Source: CAZMYM01 sp964620325
Lineage (GTDB): Bacteria; Bipolaricaulota; Bipolaricaulia; UBA7950; UBA9294
DNA length: 64,000 nucleotides
Assembly: GCA_964620325.1 (NCBI GenBank)
Contig: CAZUIM010000001.1
Location: 1-64,000 of the forward strand
Direction: 5' to 3'
A program made the translations under genes and the position numbers. The stretch's first letter is position 1, and the number at the start of each line of letters is the position of its first letter. Below are positions 1-8,570 of this stretch, one piece after another. The notes beneath the pieces are model-generated. The model had not been told where the DNA came from, made no database searches, and saw only the letters and a list, made by a program, of their open reading frames with translations.

Positions 1-74
1 GCGATGGTCGCCGGACTCACACATTGAAGCCTCCGGAAAAGCCGGGGCGGTTCACAATGACTACATCTCTATAG

Positions 75-359
75 CTAGGGTGGATCCAGTCTAGTATTCC
101 AGAGCGCCTCTCCTTGGTGCACAGGAAGAGCAGGATCAGCAAGCGTGGGAACCGAGAAGTGCGAAAGCGTCTGTTCGAGGCGACGCTGTCTGCCGCACGC
201 TACAACCCGAGCATCCGCAGCATCTACCGGAGACTGAAGGAAGCGGGCAAGCCGGAGAAGGTGGCGAGGATCGCCGCAGCACGGAAGCTGCTACTCATTG
301 CCCATGCTATCTACAGAAGCGGTTCTCCATTCAGAGATCCGAGCGAGAAGGAGGGTTGA
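75..359 (+). pseudogene. IS110-family transposase remnant (C-terminal part)
   Basis: The reading frame carries the C-terminal hallmark of IS110/IS116/IS902 transposases (Transposase_20): RISKRGN, then a basic helical stretch, then ARKLLLIAHAIYRSGSPF. An in-frame stop lies at 72-74. The expected upstream sequence (an xGxDP motif, seen as ARVDPV) sits in another frame that stops at 92-94, so the gene is frameshifted or degraded. The DEDD catalytic domain is missing from the window. A TTG at 114 could start an 81-residue ORF, but this is almost certainly not a functional protein. It borders the low-G+C cassette at 463-2955 and supports lateral acquisition of that island. Confidence 0.75.
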
Positions 360-462
360 CATTCGATACAGCATCTGACCCTGCCTTTAGGGACCTGCCC
401 CCCGCTCCATTCCATCCTAAGAATGAAGGTCTGAACCCCTGCCCCTCACGAATGCGCGGTCC

Positions 463-1638
463 TCAGGCTCTGGAGTCTTCCTTCAAGTATCGACGGAAGG
501 AACTTAGTGCCTGACGCCATGGGCGGAGCCAGCTCCCGTCGTTTCGAGGATCGCTCATCAGGACATCAGCGTCTTCGAGTTCCAGCCATCGTTCCTCTGA
601 GGCCTTGAGCCACTTACTGGCTGTCTCCAGAGGCTCGGTGGCGAGGCCGTTCTCTGTCCTCCAGAACCAACTCAAGTATTGGCGCCAGCCGAGCCGGACC
701 CAGGCTTCACCTTCTCCTGCCTCAAGGACGTCGAGGATCTCCTGGGCCCACTCATTGCTTGAGCTCAGATGTCCGAGTAGATCAGATCGACCGACTCTAC
801 GCAGAAGCTGTATGTCGCTCTCCCTCAGGAAGGCAAGCAGCGAGTGCTCAAAGCAGTAGGAGAGTTGCCCCCCACCGTCAGATGGTTCACCGAATCGCGA
901 CTCTGTGAACCGTCGCAGGTTGAAGAACTTGCCGGTCCCGCAATGGGATGCACCGGCCGCCTTGTACAGAAGCATATCAGATGATGTATATGCCACCAGC
1001 ACAGGTTTCCCTGCGGCTTCTAGGAGGTTCACGAAGTACATCGCTCCCGCTAGGCCGTCTGCGTCATGTATCTCACGGCGTGGCTCTTGCGGGCATACGA
1101 AGACTACATAGTAACCAGGGCACCTTGTCCCGCTGGTGATCGACGCAGCCCGCAAGACTGAGTCCCTGTGTCCCAGAGTGGCGAGGTCAATCACCACCGT
1201 CTGCAGGGCCATCTGCTCTTCTGGCAACTGGTCTTGAAGACGATTCCCAACGTCTACCGACAAAGCGAAGTACCCATCATCCCAGGTCCGAGGGAGGACT
1301 GCGGGGCTGGCAATCGTGTCGATAGCGAGGTTTCTTGCGTAGTCCGCGATGCTCTCCACGAGAGTCTGCCACCAATGGCTTGAAGACAAGTCGCTGCTGT
1401 CAATGTCGTCGGGGAAATAGCTGTGCTTCGGGAGCGCACCGCGATCGCTTCGCGGGACGTACAGTTGTGGGTCAAGGGCAATCTCAAAGCCGCCTCTGCT
1501 CCTGAACTCCGGGATGTCGGCAGCAAGTTCTGTCGGATCGCGATTCACCGGACTCAGAACAAGGCCCGCGAAGCCATGGAGGTCACGTTCGCCCACCAGG
1601 TTCTGCGTGTCGTGCCCCATCTGCATGAAAGAGCTCAA
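463..1638 (-). CDS. Unknown 391-aa protein, third gene of nuclease-kinase cassette
   Basis: I do not recognise this family. The chain alternates predicted strands and helices (GFAGLVLSPVN, IALDPQLYVPR, LQTVVIDLATLG, GYYVVFVCP, KPVLVAYTSSDML), which looks like a beta/alpha barrel core of about 260 residues. A conserved-looking GTGKFFNLRRF follows, and then a helical C-terminal third rich in Trp. No signal peptide or membrane segment is visible. The start overlaps the stop of the upstream kinase gene by 4 bases (ATGA), so the two are probably translationally coupled. Codon use and base composition are less G+C-rich than most of the window, as for its two partners. Its role is unknown. Because it is coupled to a kinase and a nuclease-like protein, it could be the kinase substrate or the effector or sensor of a defence-like module (inference). 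Confidence 0.8.
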   Translation of the reverse strand: MSSFMQMGHDTQNLVGERDLHGFAGLVLSPVNRDPTELAADIPEFRSRGGFEIALDPQLYVPRSDRGALPKHSYFPDDIDSSDLSSSHWWQTLVESIADYARNLAIDTIASPAVLPRTWDDGYFALSVDVGNRLQDQLPEEQMALQTVVIDLATLGHRDSVLRAASITSGTRCPGYYVVFVCPQEPRREIHDADGLAGAMYFVNLLEAAGKPVLVAYTSSDMLLYKAAGASHCGTGKFFNLRRFTESRFGEPSDGGGQLSYCFEHSLLAFLRESDIQLLRRVGRSDLLGHLSSSNEWAQEILDVLEAGEGEAWVRLGWRQYLSWFWRTENGLATEPLETASKWLKASEERWLELEDADVLMSDPRNDGSWLRPWRQALSSFRRYLKEDSRA

Positions 1639-2498
1639 CTCAACGCCTCCTCAGAAAGAACACCGGCAAGCACCACGGGGGTCTCAAACCGCTTGACCGG
1701 CCATGGTTCGATCATGCGAGGGATTGCTCCAAGCCCCTCTCGTGAAGCGGCCTTCGCGAATGCACTTGGGCAACGAGCACGGCGAGCTACACGGTCCACA
1801 ACTTGCCCATCCGTCATGCCTTCGCTCCAGAACGGATGACGCCCTGTCAGACACAGGCCGAGTACGACGCCAAGACAGAATTGGTCTGTCCTCCAGTCAA
1901 TGAGGTGCTTGTCGTTGTTGAGCTGCTCAGGAGACGCGTACAGAGGTGTGCCAGGCCCGCTCGGTAGGAACGTCGGCGTTAGTGATGAGCGCGACGTGTC
2001 CCGAACGAGTCCGAAGTCCACGAGCACCGCTCGGGGATCATCCAACCGGAACATGATGTTGTCTGGCTTGATGTCCCTGTGTACAAGGTCTCGCGGCTCA
2101 AGCTCTACGAGGGCCTCAGCCAAGGCGGAGCCAAGCTCTCGAACCTCACTGGCTGATAGCGTGCCTGCGCCAAAGCGATCCGTCAGAGTGCCTCCCTCAA
2201 AATACTCCTCTGCAGTGTAGATATACCGCTCACCACTGCACTCGAAGATGCCCCAGAACTTGAGCTCAGCTACCCGTGCCGACTCACTCTGTCTCATTGC
2301 GTCGAGCTCACGTTCAGCTCTCGCTAGATCGCAGCAAGAGGGATCGAAGATCTTGAGCGCGATCTTCTCGTCGGGTGCTACGACTGCGAGATACGTCTCC
2401 TTGAAGGAACCAGCCCCCGCAAACTCGCCGAAAGCAAACCCGAGAGTGCTGCAGATCTCCTCAGCGACGCTCCTCAGCTTCTGCGCTGACACGGACAA
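1635..2498 (-). CDS. Serine/threonine protein kinase (Hanks type)
   Basis: This is a complete, soluble eukaryotic-like kinase of 287 aa. A Gly-rich loop is at about residues 28-36 (GAGSFKETY), the ATP lysine is at about 49 (ALKIF), and an alpha-C Glu lies near 62-64. The catalytic loop is VHRDIKPDN at about 139-147, the metal-binding DFG at 161-163, and the activation-segment end is YASPEQ at about 190. All catalytic residues are present, so activity is expected. It lacks the transmembrane segment and PASTA or sensor domains of housekeeping bacterial kinases. The gene overlaps the upstream nuclease-like gene by 38 bases and the downstream unknown gene by 4, so all three form one transcription unit. 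The kinase probably regulates or triggers its neighbours (inference). Confidence 0.92.
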   Translation of the reverse strand: MSVSAQKLRSVAEEICSTLGFAFGEFAGAGSFKETYLAVVAPDEKIALKIFDPSCCDLARAERELDAMRQSESARVAELKFWGIFECSGERYIYTAEEYFEGGTLTDRFGAGTLSASEVRELGSALAEALVELEPRDLVHRDIKPDNIMFRLDDPRAVLVDFGLVRDTSRSSLTPTFLPSGPGTPLYASPEQLNNDKHLIDWRTDQFCLGVVLGLCLTGRHPFWSEGMTDGQVVDRVARRARCPSAFAKAASREGLGAIPRMIEPWPVKRFETPVVLAGVLSEEALS

Positions 2499-2955
2499 GC
2501 TCCTGCTTGGTGGCCATAACTGCGTGCCTTGTTAGCCAGGGTCGAATCGGCTCTTTCCTGCGAGCAGTGATCTCGACTCCAAACCCATCGGGACCCACTG
2601 AGCATAGCCCAACACCTCTCCGCTCAAACTCGAACCTATGTCGCAGAGCGGCATCGGTCCTGTTGGCGGGAAGTATAACGTATGAGTAGTGCGCATAGAA
2701 GCTGTTCCTGTATGCCTGATGGAGGGCGTCTCTCCACTTGTAGAGCTTCGCTTCGAATGCCACGACATCCTCATTGGGGGAGGCTCCAACTAGATCGGAG
2801 GTTCCCTCGGGGTATCGGAACTCCCTCACAAGGGCCAGCTGCTCAAACGACGACCCTTCTTGAGTCAGAGAGTCGCTGAGAACGTCAACAAGCGCTTCCT
2901 CGGAAGAGAACACTCCCCCTACCCTCCTGACGTGCGATTCCGAGTGGGCACACAA
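2461..2955 (-). CDS. PD-(D/E)XK-like nuclease domain protein, first gene of cassette
   Basis: This small protein of 164 aa shows the order typical of restriction-endonuclease-like folds. An N-terminal helix is followed by SDLVG with Asp54, then VVAFEAK with Glu68 and Lys70, and then a helix WRDALHQA whose Gln/Ala pattern is common after the EXK strand. Later strands SYVILP and GVGLCSVG fit the fold. I assign it by motif only and name no family. The earliest start in this frame is TTG at 2955; no better ATG is present upstream. It leads the cassette and overlaps the kinase gene by 38 bases. If it is a nuclease, its small size suggests a single-domain effector or a subunit acting with its partners. 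It could also be a catalytically inactive member. Confidence 0.7.
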   Translation of the reverse strand: MCAHSESHVRRVGGVFSSEEALVDVLSDSLTQEGSSFEQLALVREFRYPEGTSDLVGASPNEDVVAFEAKLYKWRDALHQAYRNSFYAHYSYVILPANRTDAALRHRFEFERRGVGLCSVGPDGFGVEITARRKEPIRPWLTRHAVMATKQELVRVSAEAEERR

Positions 2956-3266
2956 GCCTACAAAGATCGCATACCACTGTACAACTGATTGCCGACTCCG
3001 AGAGCTGCCCTGTGTCCTTCACGAAGGGCTCAGTTGCCAGCCCAGAAGCACAGCGATGGAGCGTCCGGGAGTCGGAAAAGAAGAGCCCAGAAGTGCGCTC
3101 TCTTCTATGTAGGTAGTGTGCCGGTCCGAACTCGCTACTCAGCCATCCTCTTGTACGTCTCTGTACCTTGGGGACTCGTGCTCTCGGCACCGAGTTGGTG
3201 GGAGCGAAGGAGACTGCTTGTGCGGTCGCCTTCGCTTGGTCCTATTCTCAAGGCTTCGCTCGCGAG
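2956..3266 (-). other. Gene-free stretch between PFOR and cassette
   Basis: I see no convincing gene, terminator or strong promoter in these ~310 bases. A 101-codon open frame on the minus strand has no recognisable features and overlaps the start of the nuclease-like gene. Base composition changes here, from the G+C-rich PFOR gene to the less G+C-rich cassette, so an island boundary probably lies within or near this stretch. Confidence 0.5.
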
Positions 3267-6200
3267 CTACTCCTCGGCTAGCCGCTTGTAGTCCTCGTAC
3301 CTCTCGGCGTATTCGTCCTCCAGCTTCTTGTGAAGCTTCGCAGCTTCTTCTGGGAAGGTCTGCACTAGAGACGAGTACCTGACTTCGCCCATGAGGAAGT
3401 CCTGGAAGTCGCCGGAAGGCTCCTTCATGTCGAGTTGGAAGGGGTTCTTCCCTTCAGCGGCGAGGCGCGGGTCGTAGCGGTAGAGCGGCCAGTAGCCGGC
3501 CTCGACGGCGAGCTTCTCCTCTTCCTGGGACTTGCCCATCCCCTTCTTTAACCCCTGGTTGATGCACGGGGCGTAGGCGATGATGACTGCCGGTCCGGGG
3601 TAGGATTCGGCCTCAAGGAAGGCCTTCAGGCACTGGTTCTTGTTGGCGCCCATGGCGACCGAGGCGACGTAGACGTAGCCATAGGTCATCAGCATCCGGC
3701 CGAGGTCCTTCTTCTTGGTCTTCTTCCCGGAGGCGGCGAACTTGGCGACCGAGCCGGTCGGCGTCGCTTTCGACGACTGCCCGCCGGTGTTCGAGTAGAC
3801 CTCGGTATCGAGGACGAGGACGTTGATGTCCTTGTTCATCGCCGCGACGTGGTCAAGCCCGCCGTAGCCGATGTCGTACGCCCAACCGTCCCCGCCGATC
3901 ACCCAGACGCTCTTCTTCGTAAAGAGGTCGCTCATCCGGTAGATCTCGGCCAACCGCTCGCTCGATGTCGACTCCGTCTCGAGTAGCTTGGCCATCGTCC
4001 GGCCGGCGATCTTCGAGGCGTCGGCGTCGTCGCGCCCGTCGAGCCACGCCCGCATCGCCGCCTTGAGTTCGTCGGAGGCGTCGGGTCCGTCGCTCGCCTC
4101 GGTGATCAGGCGGGCGAGCCGGTCGCGGCGGGCGTTCAGTGCGAGGACCATTCCGAACCCGTACTCGGCGTTGTCCTCGAACAGCGAGTTCGCCCAGGTC
4201 GGGCCGTGCCCTTCGGGATTTACGCAATACGGGACGGCCGGGGCGGATCCGCCGTAGATCGACGAACAGCCGGTCGCGTTGGCGATCATCATCCGGTCGC
4301 CGGCAACCTGGGTCGCCAGCTTGACGTACGGGGTCTCGCCGCAGCCGGGGCAGGCGCCGGAGTACTCGAACAGGGGCTGGCGGAACTGGCTTCCCTTGAC
4401 GGTCCTCCAATTCATCGCGTCGTCGCGAACCGGGAGGGTGAGGGCGTAGTTGTACAGCGGCTGCTGCGCAAGCTGTGTATCGAGAGACTTCATCGCGAGC
4501 GCCTTTTCGCCGCCCTTGCCGGGGCAGACGTCGACGCAGTTGCCGCAGCCGACGCAGTCGAGCGGGTCGACCTGGATACGGAACCCGTAGTCCTCCATCC
4601 CCTTGCCCATCGCCTGGAGGGTCTCGAACCCCTCGGGGGCGGCCTCCGCCTCCTCGTCGGTGACGAGGAACGGCCGGATCGTCGCGTGCGGGCAGACGAA
4701 GGCACACTGGTTGCACTGGATGCAGTTGTCGGGGATCCACTCCGGCACGCTGATCGCGACCCCGCGCTTCTCATACTGGGTCGTCGCCACCGGGAACGAG
4801 CCGTCCGGCCCGGTCCACTCGTAGCTGCCGTCGAGCTCGGCGTCGAAGGCGCTGACGGGGAGCTTGTCGCCGTCCTGCAGCACCATCGGACGCATGACGT
4901 CGAGAACCCATTTGGGCATCGGCGGCGCCCCCGGCTCGCCGGTCGCGTTCTTCCAGTCGTCGTGCACGTCGACCTTGACCAGGTTGTCCGGGTCGAGCGC
5001 GGCGTCGACGCCGTCGTAGTTCATCTTCACCACCTTCTCGCCCTTCCGTCCGTACGCCTTCTCGATCGCTTGTTTGAGATGACCGACGGCTTCGTCGACC
5101 GGGAGGACGCCTGAGAGCTTGAAGAAGACGGTCTGCATGATCATGTTGATCCGGCCGCCCAAGCCGACCTGTCGCGCGATCTCCACCGCGTCGATCGTGT
5201 AGAAGTCGAGGTTCTTCTCGGCGATCGTCCGCTTCAGCGACGCGGGCAGGTGTTCGTTCAGGCCGTCGAGATCCCACGGGCAATTGAGCACGAACGTGCC
5301 GCCGTCCTTGATTCCGGCGAGCAGATCGTACTTGTCGACGTACGCCGGATTGTGACAGGCGACGTAGTCGGCCGTCTTGACGAGATACGACGACTGGATC
5401 GGCTCCGGGCCGAACCGGAGGTGCGAGACGGTGATCCCGCCGGACTTCTTCGAGTCGTACGCGAAGTACCCTTGCGCGTACATGTCGGTGTTGTCACCGA
5501 TGATCTTGATCGCGCTCTTGTTCGCGCCGACGGTCCCGTCCGAGCCGAGCCCCCAGAACATGCACTGGATCGTCCCCTCGGGGGTTGCATCCATCTCCGG
5601 TGGGAGCGGAAGCGACGTGTCGGTGACGTCATCGGTGATCCCGACGGTGAACCCGTTCTTCGGATCGTCGTCGTCGAGGTTGTCGAAGACGGCCTTCGCC
5701 ATCGCCGGGGTGAAGTCCTTCGATCCGAGCCCGTAGCGTCCACCGACGACCAGGAGGTCTCTGCCGGTCCCCTGGAAGACACTCTTGACGTCGAGATAGA
5801 GCGGTTCGCCGAGCGCACCGGGTTCCTTCGTCCGGTCGAGAACGGCGATTCTGCGTACCGACTCCGGGAGAGCTTCCAAGAAGTGCTTGGTCGACCACGG
5901 ACGATAGAGGCGAACCTTGATCAGGCCGATCTTCTCGCCTTGCTCGATCAGATGGTTGACGGTCTCCTCGATGACGGCGCAGGAGGAGGCCATCGAGACG
6001 ACGACGCGCTCGGCGTCCGGCGCTCCGACGTAGTCGAATAGGTGATACGGTCGGCCGGTGAGTTCCGAGACCTGCCGCATCGTCTCGGCGACGATCTCCG
6101 GCGTCCCCAGATAGTACTTGTTCGCCGCTTCCTTGTTTTGGAAGTAGATGTCCGGGTTCTGGGCCGTTCCGCGCAGGTGCGGGTGCTCCGGATTCATCGC

Positions 6201-6824
6201 CCGCTTCCGGAAGTTCTCGACCGCTTCCCACGGCATGATCTTTGCCATCTCCTCGTAGGGGACGACGTCGACCTTGGAGATCTCGTGCGAGGTTCGGAAC
6301 CCGTCGAAGAAGGGGAGGAACGGGACCTTCGACTTGAGGGCGGAGACGTGGGCTACGATGCCGAGGTCGATCACTTCTTGGACCGACGCCGACGCAAGGA
6401 GGGCGAAGCCGGTCTGGCGCGTCGCCATCACGTCGGAATGATCGCCGAAGATCGACAGGGCGTGCCCGGCGAGGGCGCGGGCCGAGACGTGGAAGACGCC
6501 GGGGAGGAGTTCCCCGGAGATCTTGTACATGTTCGGGATCATCAACAGGAGGCCCTGCGACGCGGTGAAGGTCGTCGTCAGTGCGCCGGCGACGAGCGAT
6601 CCGTGGACTGCACCGGCGGCACCGCCTTCGGACTGCATTTCGGTGACCTGCAAGGCTTGCCCGAATAGGTTCTTCCGCCCGTGGGCGGCCCAGCTGTCGG
6701 CGATCTCGCCCATCGGCGAGCTCGGCGTGATCGGGTAGATCGCCGCGACGTCGCTGAATGCGTAGGCGACGTGGGCCGCGGCGGTGTTCCCGTCGATCGA
6801 CATCATCCGCGCGTTGTCAGTCAT
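3267..6824 (-). CDS. nifJ: Pyruvate:ferredoxin (flavodoxin) oxidoreductase, single-chain
   Basis: Homodimeric PFOR oxidises pyruvate and CoA to acetyl-CoA and CO2 and reduces ferredoxin, in the cytoplasm of anaerobes. The 1185-aa chain has the normal length and order. The N-terminal domain begins DGNTAAAHVAYAF with AIYPITPSSPMGE. The inserted 2[4Fe-4S] ferredoxin domain has CIQCNQCAFVCP near residue 695 and CVGCGNCVDVCP near 755. The TPP-binding C-terminal domain has GACPGCGETP near 825, GDGWAYDIGYGG near 980 and EVYSNTGGQSSKATPTG near 1010. I chose the ATG at 6824 because the family sequence starts there and a strong GAAGGAG lies just upstream; the frame stays open to 7001 but those residues are not PFOR-like. 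It stands alone, with no ferredoxin gene adjacent. Confidence 0.97.
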   Translation of the reverse strand: MTDNARMMSIDGNTAAAHVAYAFSDVAAIYPITPSSPMGEIADSWAAHGRKNLFGQALQVTEMQSEGGAAGAVHGSLVAGALTTTFTASQGLLLMIPNMYKISGELLPGVFHVSARALAGHALSIFGDHSDVMATRQTGFALLASASVQEVIDLGIVAHVSALKSKVPFLPFFDGFRTSHEISKVDVVPYEEMAKIMPWEAVENFRKRAMNPEHPHLRGTAQNPDIYFQNKEAANKYYLGTPEIVAETMRQVSELTGRPYHLFDYVGAPDAERVVVSMASSCAVIEETVNHLIEQGEKIGLIKVRLYRPWSTKHFLEALPESVRRIAVLDRTKEPGALGEPLYLDVKSVFQGTGRDLLVVGGRYGLGSKDFTPAMAKAVFDNLDDDDPKNGFTVGITDDVTDTSLPLPPEMDATPEGTIQCMFWGLGSDGTVGANKSAIKIIGDNTDMYAQGYFAYDSKKSGGITVSHLRFGPEPIQSSYLVKTADYVACHNPAYVDKYDLLAGIKDGGTFVLNCPWDLDGLNEHLPASLKRTIAEKNLDFYTIDAVEIARQVGLGGRINMIMQTVFFKLSGVLPVDEAVGHLKQAIEKAYGRKGEKVVKMNYDGVDAALDPDNLVKVDVHDDWKNATGEPGAPPMPKWVLDVMRPMVLQDGDKLPVSAFDAELDGSYEWTGPDGSFPVATTQYEKRGVAISVPEWIPDNCIQCNQCAFVCPHATIRPFLVTDEEAEAAPEGFETLQAMGKGMEDYGFRIQVDPLDCVGCGNCVDVCPGKGGEKALAMKSLDTQLAQQPLYNYALTLPVRDDAMNWRTVKGSQFRQPLFEYSGACPGCGETPYVKLATQVAGDRMMIANATGCSSIYGGSAPAVPYCVNPEGHGPTWANSLFEDNAEYGFGMVLALNARRDRLARLITEASDGPDASDELKAAMRAWLDGRDDADASKIAGRTMAKLLETESTSSERLAEIYRMSDLFTKKSVWVIGGDGWAYDIGYGGLDHVAAMNKDINVLVLDTEVYSNTGGQSSKATPTGSVAKFAASGKKTKKKDLGRMLMTYGYVYVASVAMGANKNQCLKAFLEAESYPGPAVIIAYAPCINQGLKKGMGKSQEEEKLAVEAGYWPLYRYDPRLAAEGKNPFQLDMKEPSGDFQDFLMGEVRYSSLVQTFPEEAAKLHKKLEDEYAERYEDYKRLAEE

Positions 6825-7138
6825 GGCGCTCCTTCTTCCCTTACGTCCGGACACGTTCTGTGCTGTATCGAAGCGTGATTGCGCTGTTGCGGTCCAACTG
6901 GGAAGTGTATCGAGGAGCCGACGCCGTCTCAACGGCCGGCCGGTTTCGGAGCCAGGAACCGATTCTGAACCGGCGCGGCGCTGAAACCAAACCTCTTGCA
7001 TCTTGTATCTGGATGAGCTCTGCGGTGGGGAGCGCAGTCTCTCGGATGAATGTCCGAAAGACCGCGTCTAGAATCCCTCGACGCCAGGCATAACCGTGGT
7101 GCGGCGTTGTTCCGTTGTGAACGATAGGAGGTCATCTG
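6825..7138. other. Divergent intergenic region, PFOR / repeat peptide
   Basis: About 310 bases separate the divergently transcribed PFOR gene and the small repeat-protein gene. It must carry both promoters, but I could not find a convincing -35/-10 pair for either. The ribosome binding sites at its two ends are clear: GAAGGAG for PFOR and AGGAGG ending at about 7131 for the peptide. Confidence 0.4.
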
Positions 7139-7360
7139 ATGAAACGCTGGATCGTGTTGTTGGTCGCGATCGTCCTGATGGGGTCCGCCGCAGCGTTCGC
7201 GGATCCGATCCACATCGGCGGCGGCCCGATGCTGATGAGTCAGCCTCCACAGGCACAGGGTCCGATGAGGGCCAGCGTCTGCTCGCCGATTCACATCGGT
7301 GGCGGGCCGACGCTGCTCTCGTCACCGATCCACATCGGGGGAGGACCGTTCGCGTACTAG
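7139..7360 (+). CDS. Small secreted protein with three PIHIGGGP repeats
   Basis: This 73-aa protein starts at an ATG with AGGAGG eight bases upstream. Residues 1-21 form a classic signal peptide (KR, then WIVLLVAIVLMGSAAAFA, cleavage after AFA). The mature ~52 residues contain three copies of PIHIGGGP (DNA at 7205-7228, 7286-7309 and 7325-7348), followed by ML, TL and FA. The three DNA copies differ only at third codon positions (ATC/ATT, GGC/GGT/GGG, GGC/GGA), which is good evidence that the protein sequence is selected. There is one Cys, between repeats 1 and 2. A terminator-like hairpin follows at 7390, so it is probably a monocistronic gene. I do not recognise the family. The repeated His and Gly suggest metal binding, adhesion or a processed peptide, without proof. 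Confidence 0.85.
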   Translation: MKRWIVLLVAIVLMGSAAAFADPIHIGGGPMLMSQPPQAQGPMRASVCSPIHIGGGPTLLSSPIHIGGGPFAY

Positions 7361-7389
7361 TTGATCGACCACATGTAGCGAGACTGTGT

Positions 7390-7425
7390 GCGCTCGGTGG
7401 GTGGCTCAGGTCGCCCGCCGAGCGC
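7390..7425 (+). terminator. Hairpin terminator after repeat peptide
   Basis: GCGCTCGGTGGG (7390-7401) pairs with CCCGCCGAGCGC (7414-7425) in a near-perfect 12-base stem with a 12-base loop, followed by CTTCCTGTTTC. The downstream T-tract is weak, so efficiency is uncertain. Confidence 0.65.
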
Positions 7426-7652
7426 CTTCCTGTTTCCCCGAAGGCCGCATGAGGTGAGATCTCGGGTGCGTCTCGCCGTCAGCGTTGACGAGTGACGCGT
7501 GAAACGGATCGATCGTCTTCGTGTACCCTCCCTGAGTCGTCCAGATCGCGGTGTGGAGGGTCTGTTGCTGTTCCCGTCCAGGTAGAATAGGGGGCGCCGT
7601 GCCGGGAAGGGAGACGGTCGGGGCGGTGACGCGGCGCAGGGGAGTGGTCTCG

Positions 7653-8570
7653 ATGCATGGCATCACGGTGGGGAAGGTCAAGTCGGCGTCGCAGCGACGG
7701 GGTCGTGAGACGTCTTCGCAGGATCTCCTCGCTCAACACAAATCGGTCGAGGTCACGCACCATCGCATCGCCGCCGACAAGGTCTTCTACATGGACGAGG
7801 CGAGCGAGTGGTCCGGGTTCGAGTTCGTCTACGTCCTTCGAGGTACGCTGACTCTCACCGGCGGGGACGCCGGGGACGTCTCCTTCCAGGCGGGCGACTA
7901 CCTCTATCACGCCGGACTCCCCGAACGGGCCTACTTCCGGGTCGACGAGTTCGCCGAGCTCTTGATGGTCTCGTCGCCACCGAGTTACCACCTGATCCGA
8001 GACGAGGTGCCGGAGATGCTGGCGCTGGCCCGCTCGGTCGAAGAGAAGGACGAGGCGACCGAGGGGCATTGCCACCGGTTGGAGAGGCTGGCGATTCGCG
8101 CCGGCGAGCGCCTCGGCCTCTCCGGCGATCGCTTGATCAACCTGTCGTACGCCGCCTACCTGCACGACATCGGTAAGGTGAAGGTGCCGAGTGAGATCCT
8201 CGGAAAGACGGAGGCGCTGAACGACGCCGAGTGGGAGGAGATGCGCCGCCACTCGCAATACGGCGAGGAGATGCTCCGTGAGAAGGAGTTTCTCCACGAT
8301 GCGTCGAGGATCGTTCGCGCCCATCACGAGCGCTACGACGGAACCGGGTACCCGGATGGGCTCCGCGGCGAGGAGATTCCGATCGAAGCACGCGTCATCG
8401 CCGTCGTCGACGCCTATGACGCCATCACCTCCGAGCGACCGTACCGGCGCGCTCGGGAGACCCACCGCGCCCTCGAGGAGCTTCGCCTCGGCTCCGGAAC
8501 GCATTTCGATCCGGAGGTCGTCCGCGCCTTCCGGTCGATCCTCGCCGAGGATGACGATGCGGAAGCGTAG
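7653..8570 (+). CDS. Cupin-HD-GYP domain protein (predicted c-di-GMP phosphodiesterase)
   Basis: The 305-aa protein has two parts. Residues ~25-130 look like a cupin beta-barrel (FEFVYVLRGTLTLTGGD, then VSFQAGDYLYHAGLPERAYF). Residues ~145-300 form a complete HD-GYP domain: HDIGK at ~171, HHERYDGTGYPDGL at ~223 including the GYP signature, and DAYDAITSERPYR near 258. HD-GYP enzymes hydrolyse cyclic di-GMP or related dinucleotides, so the cupin may act as a ligand sensor (inference). The ATG at 7653 has GGGGAG upstream; an open frame reaching back to 7551 has no recognisable sequence. A 61-codon membrane-protein gene overlaps its end. Confidence 0.9.
   Translation: MHGITVGKVKSASQRRGRETSSQDLLAQHKSVEVTHHRIAADKVFYMDEASEWSGFEFVYVLRGTLTLTGGDAGDVSFQAGDYLYHAGLPERAYFRVDEFAELLMVSSPPSYHLIRDEVPEMLALARSVEEKDEATEGHCHRLERLAIRAGERLGLSGDRLINLSYAAYLHDIGKVKVPSEILGKTEALNDAEWEEMRRHSQYGEEMLREKEFLHDASRIVRAHHERYDGTGYPDGLRGEEIPIEARVIAVVDAYDAITSERPYRRARETHRALEELRLGSGTHFDPEVVRAFRSILAEDDDAEA

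Noticed and set aside
7479..8504. 341-codon minus-strand frame over the HD-GYP gene
   Set aside because: It shadows a gene with complete HD-GYP motifs and has no ribosome site or domain.
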